64,000 nt of DNA, from contig CAZKQJ010000022.1 in assembly GCA_964554875.1 (NCBI GenBank), forward strand, positions 11,204-75,203, read 5' to 3'. Numbering within the stretch: the first letter of the stretch is position 1; each line of letters starts with the position of its first letter. The translations under genes were made by a program, and so were the position numbers. Below the pieces are notes generated by a model. The model saw only the letters and a program-made list of their open reading frames with translations. It was not told the DNA's origin and made no database searches. The DNA comes from Marispirochaeta sp964554875. Lineage in GTDB: Bacteria; Spirochaetota; Spirochaetia; JC444; Marispirochaetaceae. Shown here in pieces: positions 8,132-17,164 of the stretch.

Positions 8132-10084
8132 ATGGACACACCGGGCCCGACGTATCCGCAAAACCAGAACCTTCCCGCTTCCGACACCGCTTCTGTTACA
8201 CAGTCCGCAATCCCCCTCCCGGGAATCGTATTTGATCTGGACCTGAGCGAAGACGGTATCGCCCGGGTGCTGGATATCGGCCCGCTGCCGGAGCCTGTTG
8301 CCCGGCTGCATCCGGACCCTGCCGATGCTCTGCACTCCCTGCTGGGGGAACACTGGCGGAAGCTTGAGAGTCTCTCCGGGAAGACACTGGCGACCGGGAT
8401 CCCGGAGACCATCGATATTCCGTTGACAATGGCCGGAGGTGCAGCGCCGAATCCCCGCTGGTTCATGCTTTCCGTCTCCCCGGACCTTTCAAAATCCGGA
8501 ACCGGGAAAGTCCACGCCCTTCTGCTGGATATTCATCATAACCATACAGCTTCGGAAGAACTGGTCCGGGCCAAAGAAACGGCGGAGCAGGCGAACCGGT
8601 CCAAAACTGAGTTTCTCGCCAATATAAGCCACGAACTCAGAACACCCCTGAACGGTATCATCGGTATGACGGATCTGCTCCTGGAAACAAGCCTGACGAA
8701 TGAGCAGGCCGAGTTCGCCCATACGGTCAAGATTTCCAGCGACTCCCTGGTGGCCATAATCAACGACATTCTGGATCTCTCAAAGATTGAAGCGGGAAAG
8801 CTGATCAGTATCGATAAAGCCCCCCTCAATCTTTACTGTCTGGTTCGTAGTGTCTGCGAAACCCTGCTTCCCGCGGCGGAGAGTGCCGGACTCGACCTGC
8901 TTTTCTTTTATGATCCCCGGCTTCCCCTGGAGTTCCGCGCCGATACGGCCCGGCTGAAACAGATTCTGTACAACCTTGTCGGCAACGCCGTCAAGTTCAC
9001 CCCCGCAGGATACATCATGGTAAAGGTCGAATCCGGCAGGTCCGGGCCTGGGGACAGTGAAATCCGTTTCAGCGTCGTGGATACCGGGATTGGAATACCC
9101 GAGAACAAACAGGAACTGATTTTCGAAAAATTCAGCCAGGTCGACGCCTCCATTACCCGGCGTTACGGCGGCGCGGGTCTGGGACTGCCCATAAGCCGCT
9201 CACTTATCGAGGTCATGGGAGGAAGCTTGAGCCTCAAAAGCAGGGAAGGCGAGGGTTCCAGTTTTACCTTCAGCCTGACCCTGGAGCGTGAACCGGAAAG
9301 CGCCCTGTTCAGGGAGCTTCTTGATCTTGAAAACACGCGGATCGCCCTCCTCTGCAGAAACCGGAGAATGGAAGAACTCTACGCCTCCTATATCCGCTCA
9401 TGGAAGGGCAGCCCGGTAACCCTGAAGAAGAGTGATGTTCTCCGGGAAAACCGGGGCGCTTTGATCACCGATTTGCCGGCGAAGGAGCTTGAAGCCATCA
9501 AGCCGAATCTTTCGCAGGCGCAGATGCTGATAATCATCGCCGACATTCGAAGCATCCATACATACGGAAAAATCGGTCTGGAAAACAGTATTATAACAAA
9601 TCCGCCCTTCGACCTGGTAAGGATTGTGGAAGCTCTTGGGGGAAGGAAAAGAGTGGTGACTCCGCCTGGTTCCAGACCTTCGAATGATCCATCCCCCCTG
9701 CGCAGGATACTGATCGCCGAGGACAACGAGATTAACCAGGACGTACTTACCAGGATCTTTGAACGACTCGGATGCAGCGTAACACTGGCGAACGATGGGG
9801 ATCAGGCCCACAGGATCTGGAGTAAAGACAGCTTTGACGCGATCTTTATGGACTGCCAGATGCCGGGGGTGGACGGACTCGAGGCCACCCTCCGTATACG
9901 TTCCGACGAACCTGATGATCAGCATATTCCGATAATAGCTCTTACCGGACATGCCATGCCGGGAGATCGGGAACGTTTTTTGTCTGTTGGAATGGATGAT
10001 TACCTCAGCAAACCGGTCAGCGCTGCAGACCTGAAAAAAGCGCTGGAACGCTGGACGCGGCAGGCAGCAGAAAAGACACAGTAA
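8132..10084 (+). CDS. Hybrid sensor histidine kinase / response regulator
   Basis: A ~650-residue cytoplasmic hybrid kinase with no membrane segments. An N-terminal PAS-like region (about 1-150) is followed by HisKA with the phospho-acceptor in NISHELRTPLNG. The ATPase domain has NLVGNAVKFTPAG, DTGIGIP and GGAGLGLPIS. A poorly conserved receiver-like stretch follows, and the C-terminal receiver is intact (phospho-acceptor Asp in FMDCQMPGVDG, Lys in YLSKPV). The start is uncertain: ATG 8132 and an in-frame TTG at 8090 both lack a good ribosome site. It is the third gene after rex, but no DNA-binding output domain is present. The output partner is unknown. Confidence 0.9.
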   Translation: MDTPGPTYPQNQNLPASDTASVTQSAIPLPGIVFDLDLSEDGIARVLDIGPLPEPVARLHPDPADALHSLLGEHWRKLESLSGKTLATGIPETIDIPLTMAGGAAPNPRWFMLSVSPDLSKSGTGKVHALLLDIHHNHTASEELVRAKETAEQANRSKTEFLANISHELRTPLNGIIGMTDLLLETSLTNEQAEFAHTVKISSDSLVAIINDILDLSKIEAGKLISIDKAPLNLYCLVRSVCETLLPAAESAGLDLLFFYDPRLPLEFRADTARLKQILYNLVGNAVKFTPAGYIMVKVESGRSGPGDSEIRFSVVDTGIGIPENKQELIFEKFSQVDASITRRYGGAGLGLPISRSLIEVMGGSLSLKSREGEGSSFTFSLTLEREPESALFRELLDLENTRIALLCRNRRMEELYASYIRSWKGSPVTLKKSDVLRENRGALITDLPAKELEAIKPNLSQAQMLIIIADIRSIHTYGKIGLENSIITNPPFDLVRIVEALGGRKRVVTPPGSRPSNDPSPLRRILIAEDNEINQDVLTRIFERLGCSVTLANDGDQAHRIWSKDSFDAIFMDCQMPGVDGLEATLRIRSDEPDDQHIPIIALTGHAMPGDRERFLSVGMDDYLSKPVSAADLKKALERWTRQAAEKTQ

Positions 10085-10087
10085 GGC

Positions 10088-10110
10088 AGGGCCCCCGTCG
10101 GGGAGCCCTC
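10088..10110 (+). terminator. Possible GC-rich terminator after the rex operon
   Basis: GGGC(CCCCGTCGGGG)GAGCCC-type pairing forms a compact GC-rich hairpin just after the kinase stop codon. The T tract is poor (ATTTC), so termination strength is uncertain. It sits between convergent genes. Confidence 0.4.
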
Positions 10111-10130
10111 ATTTCAAGCTCCGCAGCCTG

Positions 10131-11315
10131 TCAGCCGGCGGAGAACTTTTTATTGACGATCATGGCGATCGACGCGTCCCCGGTAATGTTGGCGGCGGTT
10201 CCGAAGGAATCCTGAATAAGGAAGAGGGCGAACATCAAGCCCATGGCCTCCTCGCCGAAGCCGAGAACACCCGTCAGCACCGGCCAGGCCGCCATGATCG
10301 ACCCCCCCGGGACCCCGACGGCTCCGACCTCGATTACACTGAGGAGCAGGATAAAGAGGATAACCGGCAGCAGCTCAGGCATTGTCTGATAGGTAAGCAT
10401 GGAAACCGTCAGGGCGCTGATGGTAATCGTCATGCCCGAGCCGGAGAGGTGGGTCTGGGAACACATGGGAAAAACAAAGTCCGCCACGTCCTCTTTCATG
10501 TTGGGGATCAGTTTTCCCTGAGCTACGGAAACCGGCATGGTTACCGCGCTGGAGGTGGTTCCCCAGGCGGTCAGGTAGGCGGGAAACATCAGCTTGAATA
10601 CAGGAAAAGGATTCTGCTTGGCGTATCCGCCGGCAATGAGATACTGAATGAGCAGCCAGATCCACTGCAGCAGGACAATTATCACGAGCATGATCCCGAA
10701 GACCCTCATTTTCGGCCAGAGATCACCCTGGTAGGCGATACCGGCAAAAACTGTCCCCACGTAAAAGGGAACAATCGGAATAATCACCCGGCGGATCATC
10801 TCTCCGGCTATGTCCCGGACCTCTTTCAGCGTCTTGAACAGGGTCTCCGACTGGACCAGGGTCATGCCGATACCCAGCACAAAGCCCAGGACTATCGAGG
10901 TTATCAGGGATTCGGAAAAAGGATAGGGAATGCGGATGTTCACGATATTCGGCGGCAGTTTACGGGGTTCGATATCCACCATTCCAAGCTCCGTCAGCCC
11001 GGGAAAGATGCCAAAGAAGGCGGCGATGACGACCGCCCCGAGCACACAGGCGATCACGGTGTAGACATAGGAGAGTCCCACGGTAAACCCGAGCATGCGT
11101 CCCGCTTTTTTCCCCATATCAGCGATACCCACAGACAGAAAGGAGATCATGATAATCGGGAGGAAGAACTGAATAAGGTCCTTCAAAATCGATTTTCCGA
11201 AAACCACCACATTCAGGAGCCATTTTGTGGCCCCCCAGTTGCCGGCATACGTACCGATGAGGATACCGAGAAGAATCCCCAGCAGCAGCTTGAAAATTAG
11301 TCTGAACTGTTTCAT
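10131..11315 (-). CDS. Dicarboxylate/amino acid:cation symporter
   Basis: A ~394-residue DAACS-family secondary transporter, importing an acidic amino acid or dicarboxylate with Na+ or H+. It is almost wholly hydrophobic, with the expected 8 helices and two hairpins. Family hallmarks appear in variant form: the Ser-rich hairpin TTSSAVTMPVS, the unwound helix region around HLSGSGMTITIS, and the final QDSFGTAANITGDASIAM in place of the usual NVxGD segment. Variation at substrate-contact positions means specificity cannot be assigned. ATG 11315 is preferred over the upstream GTG at 11321, because AAGGAG then lies five bases upstream. It is a single gene. Confidence 0.85.
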   Translation of the reverse strand: MKQFRLIFKLLLGILLGILIGTYAGNWGATKWLLNVVVFGKSILKDLIQFFLPIIMISFLSVGIADMGKKAGRMLGFTVGLSYVYTVIACVLGAVVIAAFFGIFPGLTELGMVDIEPRKLPPNIVNIRIPYPFSESLITSIVLGFVLGIGMTLVQSETLFKTLKEVRDIAGEMIRRVIIPIVPFYVGTVFAGIAYQGDLWPKMRVFGIMLVIIVLLQWIWLLIQYLIAGGYAKQNPFPVFKLMFPAYLTAWGTTSSAVTMPVSVAQGKLIPNMKEDVADFVFPMCSQTHLSGSGMTITISALTVSMLTYQTMPELLPVILFILLLSVIEVGAVGVPGGSIMAAWPVLTGVLGFGEEAMGLMFALFLIQDSFGTAANITGDASIAMIVNKKFSAG

Positions 11316-11364
11316 ACCCACTCCTTGCGCTTTGTTTCGGCCGGTACAACTGTCCGGTCCGTTT

Positions 11365-12399
11365 CTATTTTTCCAGGACCTCGGAAACCGCCTGGATCAC
11401 TCTGTTTACATGTTCCCCGCTGACATCGTTATGGGTCACCATCCGGATCCTTGTCTCGTCGCAGACCTTGACCTTGATCGATCGATCCAGAAGGGCACCT
11501 GCCAGCTCCGCCGCCCCTGTTATCCGGGGAGAGACATCCAGGTTGACGATATTCGTCAGCACCCCGCCGCGGTCGACCCGCATGCCCAGGCCTTCCATGC
11601 CCCGCCGCAGATTCTCGGCGTTTTCGTGGTCCTCAGAAAGACGCCCGGCCATCTTTTCCAGGGCGATGACCGCCGGGGCGGCCACGACCCCTGCCTGACG
11701 CCAGCCGCCGCCGAAGCGCTGTTTTATGCGCCGGGCTTCGTCAATGAAGGAGCGGCTTCCAGCCAGTATGGATCCCATCGGGGCGGCCAGTCCCTTGCAG
11801 AGACAGAAGGCGGCGGCATCGCAGTCCTTCAGCAGCTCTTTTACATCCACAGCCAGGGCGGCGGCGGAGTTGAAGATCCGGGCACCATCCATGAAGACCC
11901 CCATTCCCGCCCTGTGAGCGGCGGCGGCAGCCCCGGCATATACATCCGCCGCCAGGGCCAGTCCACGGTTCAGGTGGAAGGAGTTTTCCAGGCAGAGCAG
12001 AGAATGACGCGCCAGCTGGACCCCCTGCTTCGCAATGGTTTTCTCCAGGGAGGAGATATCATAGCTGCCGTTTTCATCCGCCACGATCCGGGGCTGCACC
12101 CCCGCCAGGGCCGCCAGGGCGCCGGTTTCCAGGTTATAGATATGGGAATCGGCATGAACCAGAACCTCGTCTCCAGGGCGGGTCATGACGGCTACGGCAA
12201 TCTCGTTGCTCATGGTCCCGGAGGCAGTAAACATGGAGGCTTCCATACCCAGCAGCTCTGCTGCCAGCTCTTCCAGACGGAGAACCGTGGGATCATCCCG
12301 CAGGATATCATCCCCCACTTCGGCTTCCGCCATTGCTTTTCTCATTTCCGGTGTCGGTCGTGTAACCGTATCGCTTCGAAGGTCAATAATTTCAGGCAT
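11365..12399 (-). CDS. ltaE: Low-specificity L-threonine aldolase
   Basis: A 344-residue fold-type I PLP enzyme that cleaves threonine or allo-threonine to glycine and acetaldehyde. The N-terminus IDLRSDTVTRPTPEMR and VGDDILRDDPTV are diagnostic, as is HADSHIYNLETGA. The PLP lysine lies in CLCKGLAAPMGS. The frame can be extended 43 residues upstream, but family N-termini start at MPEIIDLRSD, and an extended -10 element sits 7 bases before that ATG. The mRNA is therefore probably leaderless. It is divergent from the PPIase gene. With serA in this window it suggests active serine/glycine/threonine interconversion. Confidence 0.92.
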   Translation of the reverse strand: MPEIIDLRSDTVTRPTPEMRKAMAEAEVGDDILRDDPTVLRLEELAAELLGMEASMFTASGTMSNEIAVAVMTRPGDEVLVHADSHIYNLETGALAALAGVQPRIVADENGSYDISSLEKTIAKQGVQLARHSLLCLENSFHLNRGLALAADVYAGAAAAAHRAGMGVFMDGARIFNSAAALAVDVKELLKDCDAAAFCLCKGLAAPMGSILAGSRSFIDEARRIKQRFGGGWRQAGVVAAPAVIALEKMAGRLSEDHENAENLRRGMEGLGMRVDRGGVLTNIVNLDVSPRITGAAELAGALLDRSIKVKVCDETRIRMVTHNDVSGEHVNRVIQAVSEVLEK

Positions 12400-12405
12400 A
12401 CGCCG

Positions 12406-12411
12406 AGTATA
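12406..12411 (-). promoter_or_regulatory. Extended -10 element, leaderless ltaE
   Basis: On the reverse strand TGGTATACT gives an extended -10 (TATACT, preceded by TGN). The distance to the ltaE ATG (7 bases) places the predicted transcription start at the start codon. The -35 region is poor. Confidence 0.55.
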
Positions 12412-12467
12412 CCATATACGGAGCCGCTTGAGGGAGAATCTGTCAAAACCACGAAGACTTTCCCCGC

Positions 12468-12496
12468 TTGCCGCCCCGTCCCTTCCGTGGTAGCAT
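12468..12496 (+). promoter_or_regulatory. Promoter of PPIase gene, probably leaderless
   Basis: TTGCCG (12468-12473) and TAGCAT (12491-12496) are 17 bp apart. The ATG begins 9 bases after the -10 hexamer and no ribosome-binding site is present. Confidence 0.5.
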
Positions 12497-12504
12497 AGCT
12501 TTCT

Positions 12505-13566
12505 ATGACACATCACACAGGGAATCATTTCGCCTCCGAAAAGCGCGGTCTTCTGCAGACCCCGGGGAGCATAATTTTCAGCCTGTTATTAGGAGTATTT
12601 TTCATGACCAGCTGCAATGCTCAGCCAGAGTTCAACGACGGGCTTTACGCCGCCATCAACACTGCCAAGGGAACGATATACCTGGAACTCGAATACCGGA
12701 AAGCCCCTTTGACGGTATCCAATTTTGTAGGTCTTGCCGAAGGGAGCATCGACCATGATGAAGGCGACGGTCCTTTCTACGACGGTCTCAACTTTCACCG
12801 GGTGGTAGACGACTTCGTCATCCAGGGGGGCTGCCCCCAGGGAAACGGCACCGGAGGTCCGGGCTACAGTTTTCCCGATGAATTTCACCCCGAGTTGCGT
12901 CACGACGGTCCGGGAATCCTCTCCATGGCCAACAGCGGCGCCAACACCAACGGCAGTCAGTTCTTTATTACCCACCGGGAAACCCCCCACCTTGACGACC
13001 GTCATTCGGTGTTCGGCCGTGTTGTCGAAGGAATGGAGGTGGTCAACAAGATAGAAGCGGGCGACCGGATTACTTCCGTAGAGATCCTGCGCGTGGGCCC
13101 CCAGGCGGAAGCATTCAGCGTGGACCAAAACGGTTTCGATGAGCTTATCCAGAAGGTTCGAAAAGAGACCGCGGATAAAAAGGCCGCCGCCCAGCAGGGA
13201 TTATTGAAGCAGGTCACCGACAAGTGGCCGGGCCTTTCCTCCACTGAATCCGGGGTATACTATGAAATCCTGCAGCCCGGCGCCGGACAGGTCGCGAACG
13301 CAAAACGCCCGGTCACCGTGCATTACGAGCTCAGCCTTTTGAACGGCAACGTAATCCAGTCAAGCTTCGGCGGAGACCCGGTGGAGTTTTCTCTGGACAA
13401 GGTAATACCCGGATGGCGGGAAGGTATCCTTGCAGCAGGCGGCATGAAGGCCGGAGAAAAGAGGCGCCTGGTCATTCCCCCGCACCTGGGATACGGTGAA
13501 CAGGGGTATCCGGGAGTCATTCCTCCCAATTCCTTTCTGGTTTTTGTTGTTGAGTTGTTGAAATAA
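12505..13566 (+). CDS. Cyclophilin-FKBP dual peptidyl-prolyl isomerase lipoprotein
   Basis: A 353-residue protein joining two unrelated prolyl isomerase folds. An N-terminal hydrophobic segment ends in VFFMTSC, a plausible lipobox, so it is probably an envelope lipoprotein acting as a folding helper. Residues ~45-200 are cyclophilin (GLNFHRVVDDFVIQGGCPQGNGTGGPGY..., then GSQFFIT). A charged linker follows. Residues ~245-353 are FKBP (VTVHYELSLLNG, IPGWREGI, YGEQGYPGVIPPNS). Fusions of this kind are known as dual-family immunophilins. It is divergent from ltaE and 48 bp ahead of the OMP gene. Confidence 0.9.
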   Translation: MTHHTGNHFASEKRGLLQTPGSIIFSLLLGVFFMTSCNAQPEFNDGLYAAINTAKGTIYLELEYRKAPLTVSNFVGLAEGSIDHDEGDGPFYDGLNFHRVVDDFVIQGGCPQGNGTGGPGYSFPDEFHPELRHDGPGILSMANSGANTNGSQFFITHRETPHLDDRHSVFGRVVEGMEVVNKIEAGDRITSVEILRVGPQAEAFSVDQNGFDELIQKVRKETADKKAAAQQGLLKQVTDKWPGLSSTESGVYYEILQPGAGQVANAKRPVTVHYELSLLNGNVIQSSFGGDPVEFSLDKVIPGWREGILAAGGMKAGEKRRLVIPPHLGYGEQGYPGVIPPNSFLVFVVELLK

Positions 13567-13614
13567 CAATGCCGGTATGAGTATTTTGAGTCAAATCAAT
13601 ACACGAGGTAAAAC

Positions 13615-14070
13615 ATGAGACGCTATCTGCTGATTCTTCTTGTACTGCTGACCTTCGCCCTTCCCGTCGCCGCCAACGACATCGGCGCAGGGATCATTAT
13701 CGGCGAACCTACGGGCCTGAGTTTTTCCCTGAACAACCAGTTCGTTCTGGGTGCAGCCTGGTCCTTCCGGGAGTATGTGCACCTCCACGGGGATTACATA
13801 TTCCTGCGGAGCGGAATCGAAAAGATCGAGGAGGAGATCGCCAAACCCTTCAGCTGGTACCTCGGCGGAGGAGCCAAGGTGAGGATCTTTACCAGGGACA
13901 AGGACACCGACGATTCCGCCGTCGGCCTGGGCCTCAGAGTCCCGGTGGGGGTTACCTTTTACCCCGCGGAAAAGATCGAACTCTTCCTTGAACTGGCACC
14001 CGGAATAGCCCTCTTTCCCGATACCGAAGGAGATCTTGACGGCGGTATCGGCATCCGGTACCACTTCTGA
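13615..14070 (+). CDS. Small outer-membrane beta-barrel-like protein
   Basis: A 151-residue secreted protein. Residues 1-20 are a classical signal peptide ending VAAND. The rest has alternating short hydrophobic strands with glycine and aromatic residues, and the last residue is Phe (GIRYHF), the usual C-terminal signal of outer-membrane barrels. It may belong to the DUF3996-like small spirochaete proteins, but I cannot confirm that. GAGGTAAAAC precedes the ATG. Its TGA stop overlaps the apparent CTG start of radA, so the two genes look translationally coupled, which is unusual for an envelope protein and a DNA-repair factor. Confidence 0.75.
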   Translation: MRRYLLILLVLLTFALPVAANDIGAGIIIGEPTGLSFSLNNQFVLGAAWSFREYVHLHGDYIFLRSGIEKIEEEIAKPFSWYLGGGAKVRIFTRDKDTDDSAVGLGLRVPVGVTFYPAEKIELFLELAPGIALFPDTEGDLDGGIGIRYHF

Positions 14071-15422
14071 AAAAAAACGCTGTCCGCTTCGTCTGCTCCT
14101 CCTGCGGGCACGTCGAAGCAAAATGGCTCGGCCGCTGCCCCTCCTGCGGGGAGTGGAACACCCTTCTCGAGGAGAGTGGCTCTCCCCGGGAGGGGAAAAA
14201 GCCGTCCTCCCGACGTACAGCACATAAGGCTGAGACCCTATCCCGTATACCCGAGGATGCCGTCCAGCGGCTGGATACGGGCATTCCTGAACTGAACCAG
14301 GTTCTGGGAGGCGGCATGGTCCCCGGCAGTTCAGTACTCATCGGCGGTCAGCCGGGAATCGGAAAGTCGACCCTGCTGCTCCAGGTATCCCGGAGCGTCC
14401 GCTGCTCCGGTACCGTCCTGTACATCTCCGGAGAGGAATCCCCCCGGCAGATCGCCATGCGTGCCCGGCGCATCGGGGCCGCTTCGGACTCGATAAAGGT
14501 CCTCTGTGAAACCGACGTTAACGGCCTGCTGCGGCACCTGGAGGCCATACAGCCTGCCCTGGTGGTGGTGGATTCCATTCAGACCCTGATTTGTGAAGAG
14601 CTCGGTCCGGTACCGGGAACGGTGAACCAGATAAAGTACGGCAGTCACGAGCTCAGCGACTGGTGCAGGGAACACCAGGTCCCCCTCTTTCTGGTGGCCC
14701 ATGTAACCAAGGAGGGCTCCATTGCCGGTCCCAAAGTGGTGGAGCACATGGTGGACGCGGTGCTCTACTTCGAGGAGGCCGAGGGGGGTATCCGGCTCCT
14801 CCGGGCAATGAAAAACCGCTTCGGCCCGGTGAACGAGCTGGGAATCTTTTCCATGGAAGAGCGGGGACTCATCGGCGTGGACAATCCCTCCTCCCTCTTT
14901 CTGCAGAACCGCGAAGGAGGACTTCCGCCGGGAGCGGCCATTGCTCCGGTGTATGAGGGGAGCAGGGTGCTTCTGGTGGAGATCCAGGCTCTTACGGTTC
15001 CTGCAAAGAGCGGCATTTCCCGAACCTTCGCCGACCGCATAGACTCCCGCAGGGTGTCCCGCATCGCAGCGGTCCTGGAAAAGCACGTTGGCCTCCGATT
15101 CAGCGACCAGGACCTCTACGTCAACGTCGCAGGGGGTATCCGGCTCGATGAGGTGGGTATCGATCTGCCCCTGGCAGTGGCCCTCTACTCCGCCCGTACC
15201 GGCCTTGCCGCTCCGGAAGGCACGGTATTCGCCGGAGAGGTCAGTCTTGCCGGAGAGGTGCGCCCGGTTCCCCAGGCGGAGATGCGCAGCAAGGCTGCGG
15301 AGAAGCTCGGGTTTTCCGCCCTCATCGGTCCCGGCAAAAATGGGAATAAGGATGGAAAGGGAAAAAACCTCCGGGGACTAAAAGAGACCCTGGCGGAGCT
15401 CTTCTCGGTAAAAAAGAACTGA
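14067..15422 (+). CDS. radA: DNA repair protein RadA, apparent CTG start
   Basis: RadA is a hexameric ATPase that drives branch migration during recombination. The full protein needs the frame upstream of the first ATG (14316): codons from 14070 encode KKNAVRFVCSSCGH and RCPSC, the four-Cys zinc finger every RadA carries. Walker A GQPGIGKST then follows (Lys ~100), with KNRFG and a C-terminal Lon-like domain (LYVNVAGGIRLDEVGIDLPLA). The in-frame stop at 14037 and the lack of ATG/GTG/TTG after it leave CTG at 14067 as the only near-cognate start, overlapping the upstream TGA as CTGA. This gives 451 residues, normal for RadA. A sequencing or consensus error in the following eight-A run is the main alternative. 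Confidence 0.9.
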   Translation: MKKNAVRFVCSSCGHVEAKWLGRCPSCGEWNTLLEESGSPREGKKPSSRRTAHKAETLSRIPEDAVQRLDTGIPELNQVLGGGMVPGSSVLIGGQPGIGKSTLLLQVSRSVRCSGTVLYISGEESPRQIAMRARRIGAASDSIKVLCETDVNGLLRHLEAIQPALVVVDSIQTLICEELGPVPGTVNQIKYGSHELSDWCREHQVPLFLVAHVTKEGSIAGPKVVEHMVDAVLYFEEAEGGIRLLRAMKNRFGPVNELGIFSMEERGLIGVDNPSSLFLQNREGGLPPGAAIAPVYEGSRVLLVEIQALTVPAKSGISRTFADRIDSRRVSRIAAVLEKHVGLRFSDQDLYVNVAGGIRLDEVGIDLPLAVALYSARTGLAAPEGTVFAGEVSLAGEVRPVPQAEMRSKAAEKLGFSALIGPGKNGNKDGKGKNLRGLKETLAELFSVKKN

Positions 15423-15456
15423 TCCTCCCCGCTGCGGGAGAATTGAGGAGCATACC

Positions 15457-15765
15457 ATGTATCAGCTCTATTTCTATGTCCCTGAATCCCATAAGGAGAA
15501 GGTAAAAGATGCCTGTTTTAAGGCCGGAGCCGGAGCTGTAGGGGAGTACAGCCGCTGCTCCTGGGAGGTAAAGGGAAGCGGACAGTTTCTGCCGGGAGAT
15601 TCAAGCTCTCCTTTTCTGGGTACAAAGGGTCAGCTTCAGACGGAGACTGAATATCGTGTGGAGATGGTCCTGGAAGAAGGCGCCAGGGAAGCAGTTATCG
15701 CAGCCCTGAGAAATACCCATCCCTACGAAACTCCCGCTTTCGGACTTCTGCGAATCGAGATATAA
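15457..15765 (+). CDS. Stand-alone YqfO/NIF3 insert-domain protein
   Basis: A 102-residue protein that resembles the small alpha/beta domain inserted in YqfO-type NIF3 proteins (CutA/PII-like fold). It opens with YQLYFYVPESHKEKVKDACFKAGAG and ends with the diagnostic THPYETPAF. GAGGAG lies upstream of the ATG at 15457. It follows radA by 34 bp and may share its transcript. The NIF3 metal-binding parts are absent, so it is not a hydrolase. A ligand-binding or regulatory role is possible but unproven. Confidence 0.75.
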   Translation: MYQLYFYVPESHKEKVKDACFKAGAGAVGEYSRCSWEVKGSGQFLPGDSSSPFLGTKGQLQTETEYRVEMVLEEGAREAVIAALRNTHPYETPAFGLLRIEI

Positions 15766-15808
15766 TCTCTGCAGATCATGTCAATGTAAAATCAGGAGTA
15801 CGGAATCA

Positions 15809-17137
15809 ATGAACTTTCCAAAGGATTTTCTTTTCGGTTCAGCTACGGCCAGCTACCAGGTAGAAGGTGCCTGGGACAAGGACGGCAGAACCATGAGCAT
15901 CTGGGATACCTTCTGCAGGACCCCCGGAGCGGTCCGCCACGGCCATACAGGAGACAGGGCCTGCGACCAGTACCACAGATATCTGGAAGATATCGATCTT
16001 ATGTACCGGGCGGGTATCCAGTCCTATCGCTTTTCCCTCGCCTGGCCAAGGATCTTCCCGAAGGGCGGAAGCACCCCCAATCCCGCGGGAATCGACTATT
16101 ACAATCGCCTTACAGACGCTCTCCTCGAAAAGGGCATAACTCCCGCCATTACCCTCTACCACTGGGACCTTCCCCAGGAACTCCAGGACTCAGGGGGCTG
16201 GACCGTAAGAGAAACTGCACAGAAGTATGCCGATTATGCGGCGTTCTGCTTTGAGAACTTCGGAGACCGGGTGGAGACCTGGATTACCCTGAACGAGCCC
16301 TGGTGCTCATCCCACCTTGGCTACCTGCATGGCGAACACGCACCGGGGATTCGTGACCGTGCCAAGGCCTACAGGGCGGTACACCACCTTAATCTGGCCC
16401 ACGGTCTGGCGGTACAGTGCTTTCGCAGCATGAACATGAAGGGCAGAATCGGCATAACCCTGAACCTGAGCACCCCCCGACCCGCTACACGCCACCCGGA
16501 AGATCTGTATGCCGCCGATCGTGCCGCCGACGGACAGAGCAGAATCTACATCGATCCGATCCTCGGAAAGGGCTATCCCCAGCGTCACCTCGATATAGAA
16601 CCGGCTGTAAGCATGCCTGTAGCACCCGGAGACATGGAAATAATCTCATCCCCCATCGATTTTCTCGGCCTGAACTACTACTGGGAGGATACGGTACAGT
16701 ATGAGGCCTCCGCAGCAGAGGAGTTTGTCGTCGTTCCCTCCCATCACAAAAAGACCGCCATGGGCTGGGACATAGTGCCCGAAGGTCTGTATCGGCAGAT
16801 CAAATGGGTCCACGAAAACTACGGCCCCCTGGATCTCTACATCACTGAGAACGGCGCGGCCTTTCCGGACCGACCGGACGAGAGCGGAATACGCTGCCAT
16901 GATCCGGAGCGTATCGGATATTTGAGGGAGCATCTTCGGGTCTGTAAACGCATCTGCAGCGAGGGCATTCCCTTGAAGGGCTATTTTCTCTGGTCCCTTC
17001 TGGACAATTTTGAGTGGGCCCACGGATACACGAAGCGTTTCGGGATAATCTATACCGACTACGGCGATATGCGGAGGATCCCCAAGGACAGCTACTATTT
17101 TTACCGGGATGTCATAGCGGGAACCGAGCCGCTGTAG
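15809..17137 (+). CDS. Beta-glucosidase, glycoside hydrolase family 1
   Basis: A 442-residue GH1 enzyme that hydrolyses beta-glucosides such as cellobiose by a retaining mechanism. It opens with FPKDFLFGSATASYQVEGAW. The acid/base Glu lies in TLNEPW (near 163) and the nucleophile Glu in YITENGAA (near 348). The C-terminal LLDNFEWAHGYTKRFGI is also typical. There is no signal peptide, and the lack of a nearby PTS argues for hydrolysis of unphosphorylated sugar in the cytoplasm. AGGAG precedes the ATG. It is the last gene before a convergent junction. Confidence 0.95.
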   Translation: MNFPKDFLFGSATASYQVEGAWDKDGRTMSIWDTFCRTPGAVRHGHTGDRACDQYHRYLEDIDLMYRAGIQSYRFSLAWPRIFPKGGSTPNPAGIDYYNRLTDALLEKGITPAITLYHWDLPQELQDSGGWTVRETAQKYADYAAFCFENFGDRVETWITLNEPWCSSHLGYLHGEHAPGIRDRAKAYRAVHHLNLAHGLAVQCFRSMNMKGRIGITLNLSTPRPATRHPEDLYAADRAADGQSRIYIDPILGKGYPQRHLDIEPAVSMPVAPGDMEIISSPIDFLGLNYYWEDTVQYEASAAEEFVVVPSHHKKTAMGWDIVPEGLYRQIKWVHENYGPLDLYITENGAAFPDRPDESGIRCHDPERIGYLREHLRVCKRICSEGIPLKGYFLWSLLDNFEWAHGYTKRFGIIYTDYGDMRRIPKDSYYFYRDVIAGTEPL

Positions 17138-17164
17138 AACGGCACCCGGAAGCCCGACGCCCCG

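Noticed and set aside
14316..15422. radA starting at the first ATG
   Set aside because: This would remove the four-Cys zinc finger, which is clearly encoded in frame upstream.
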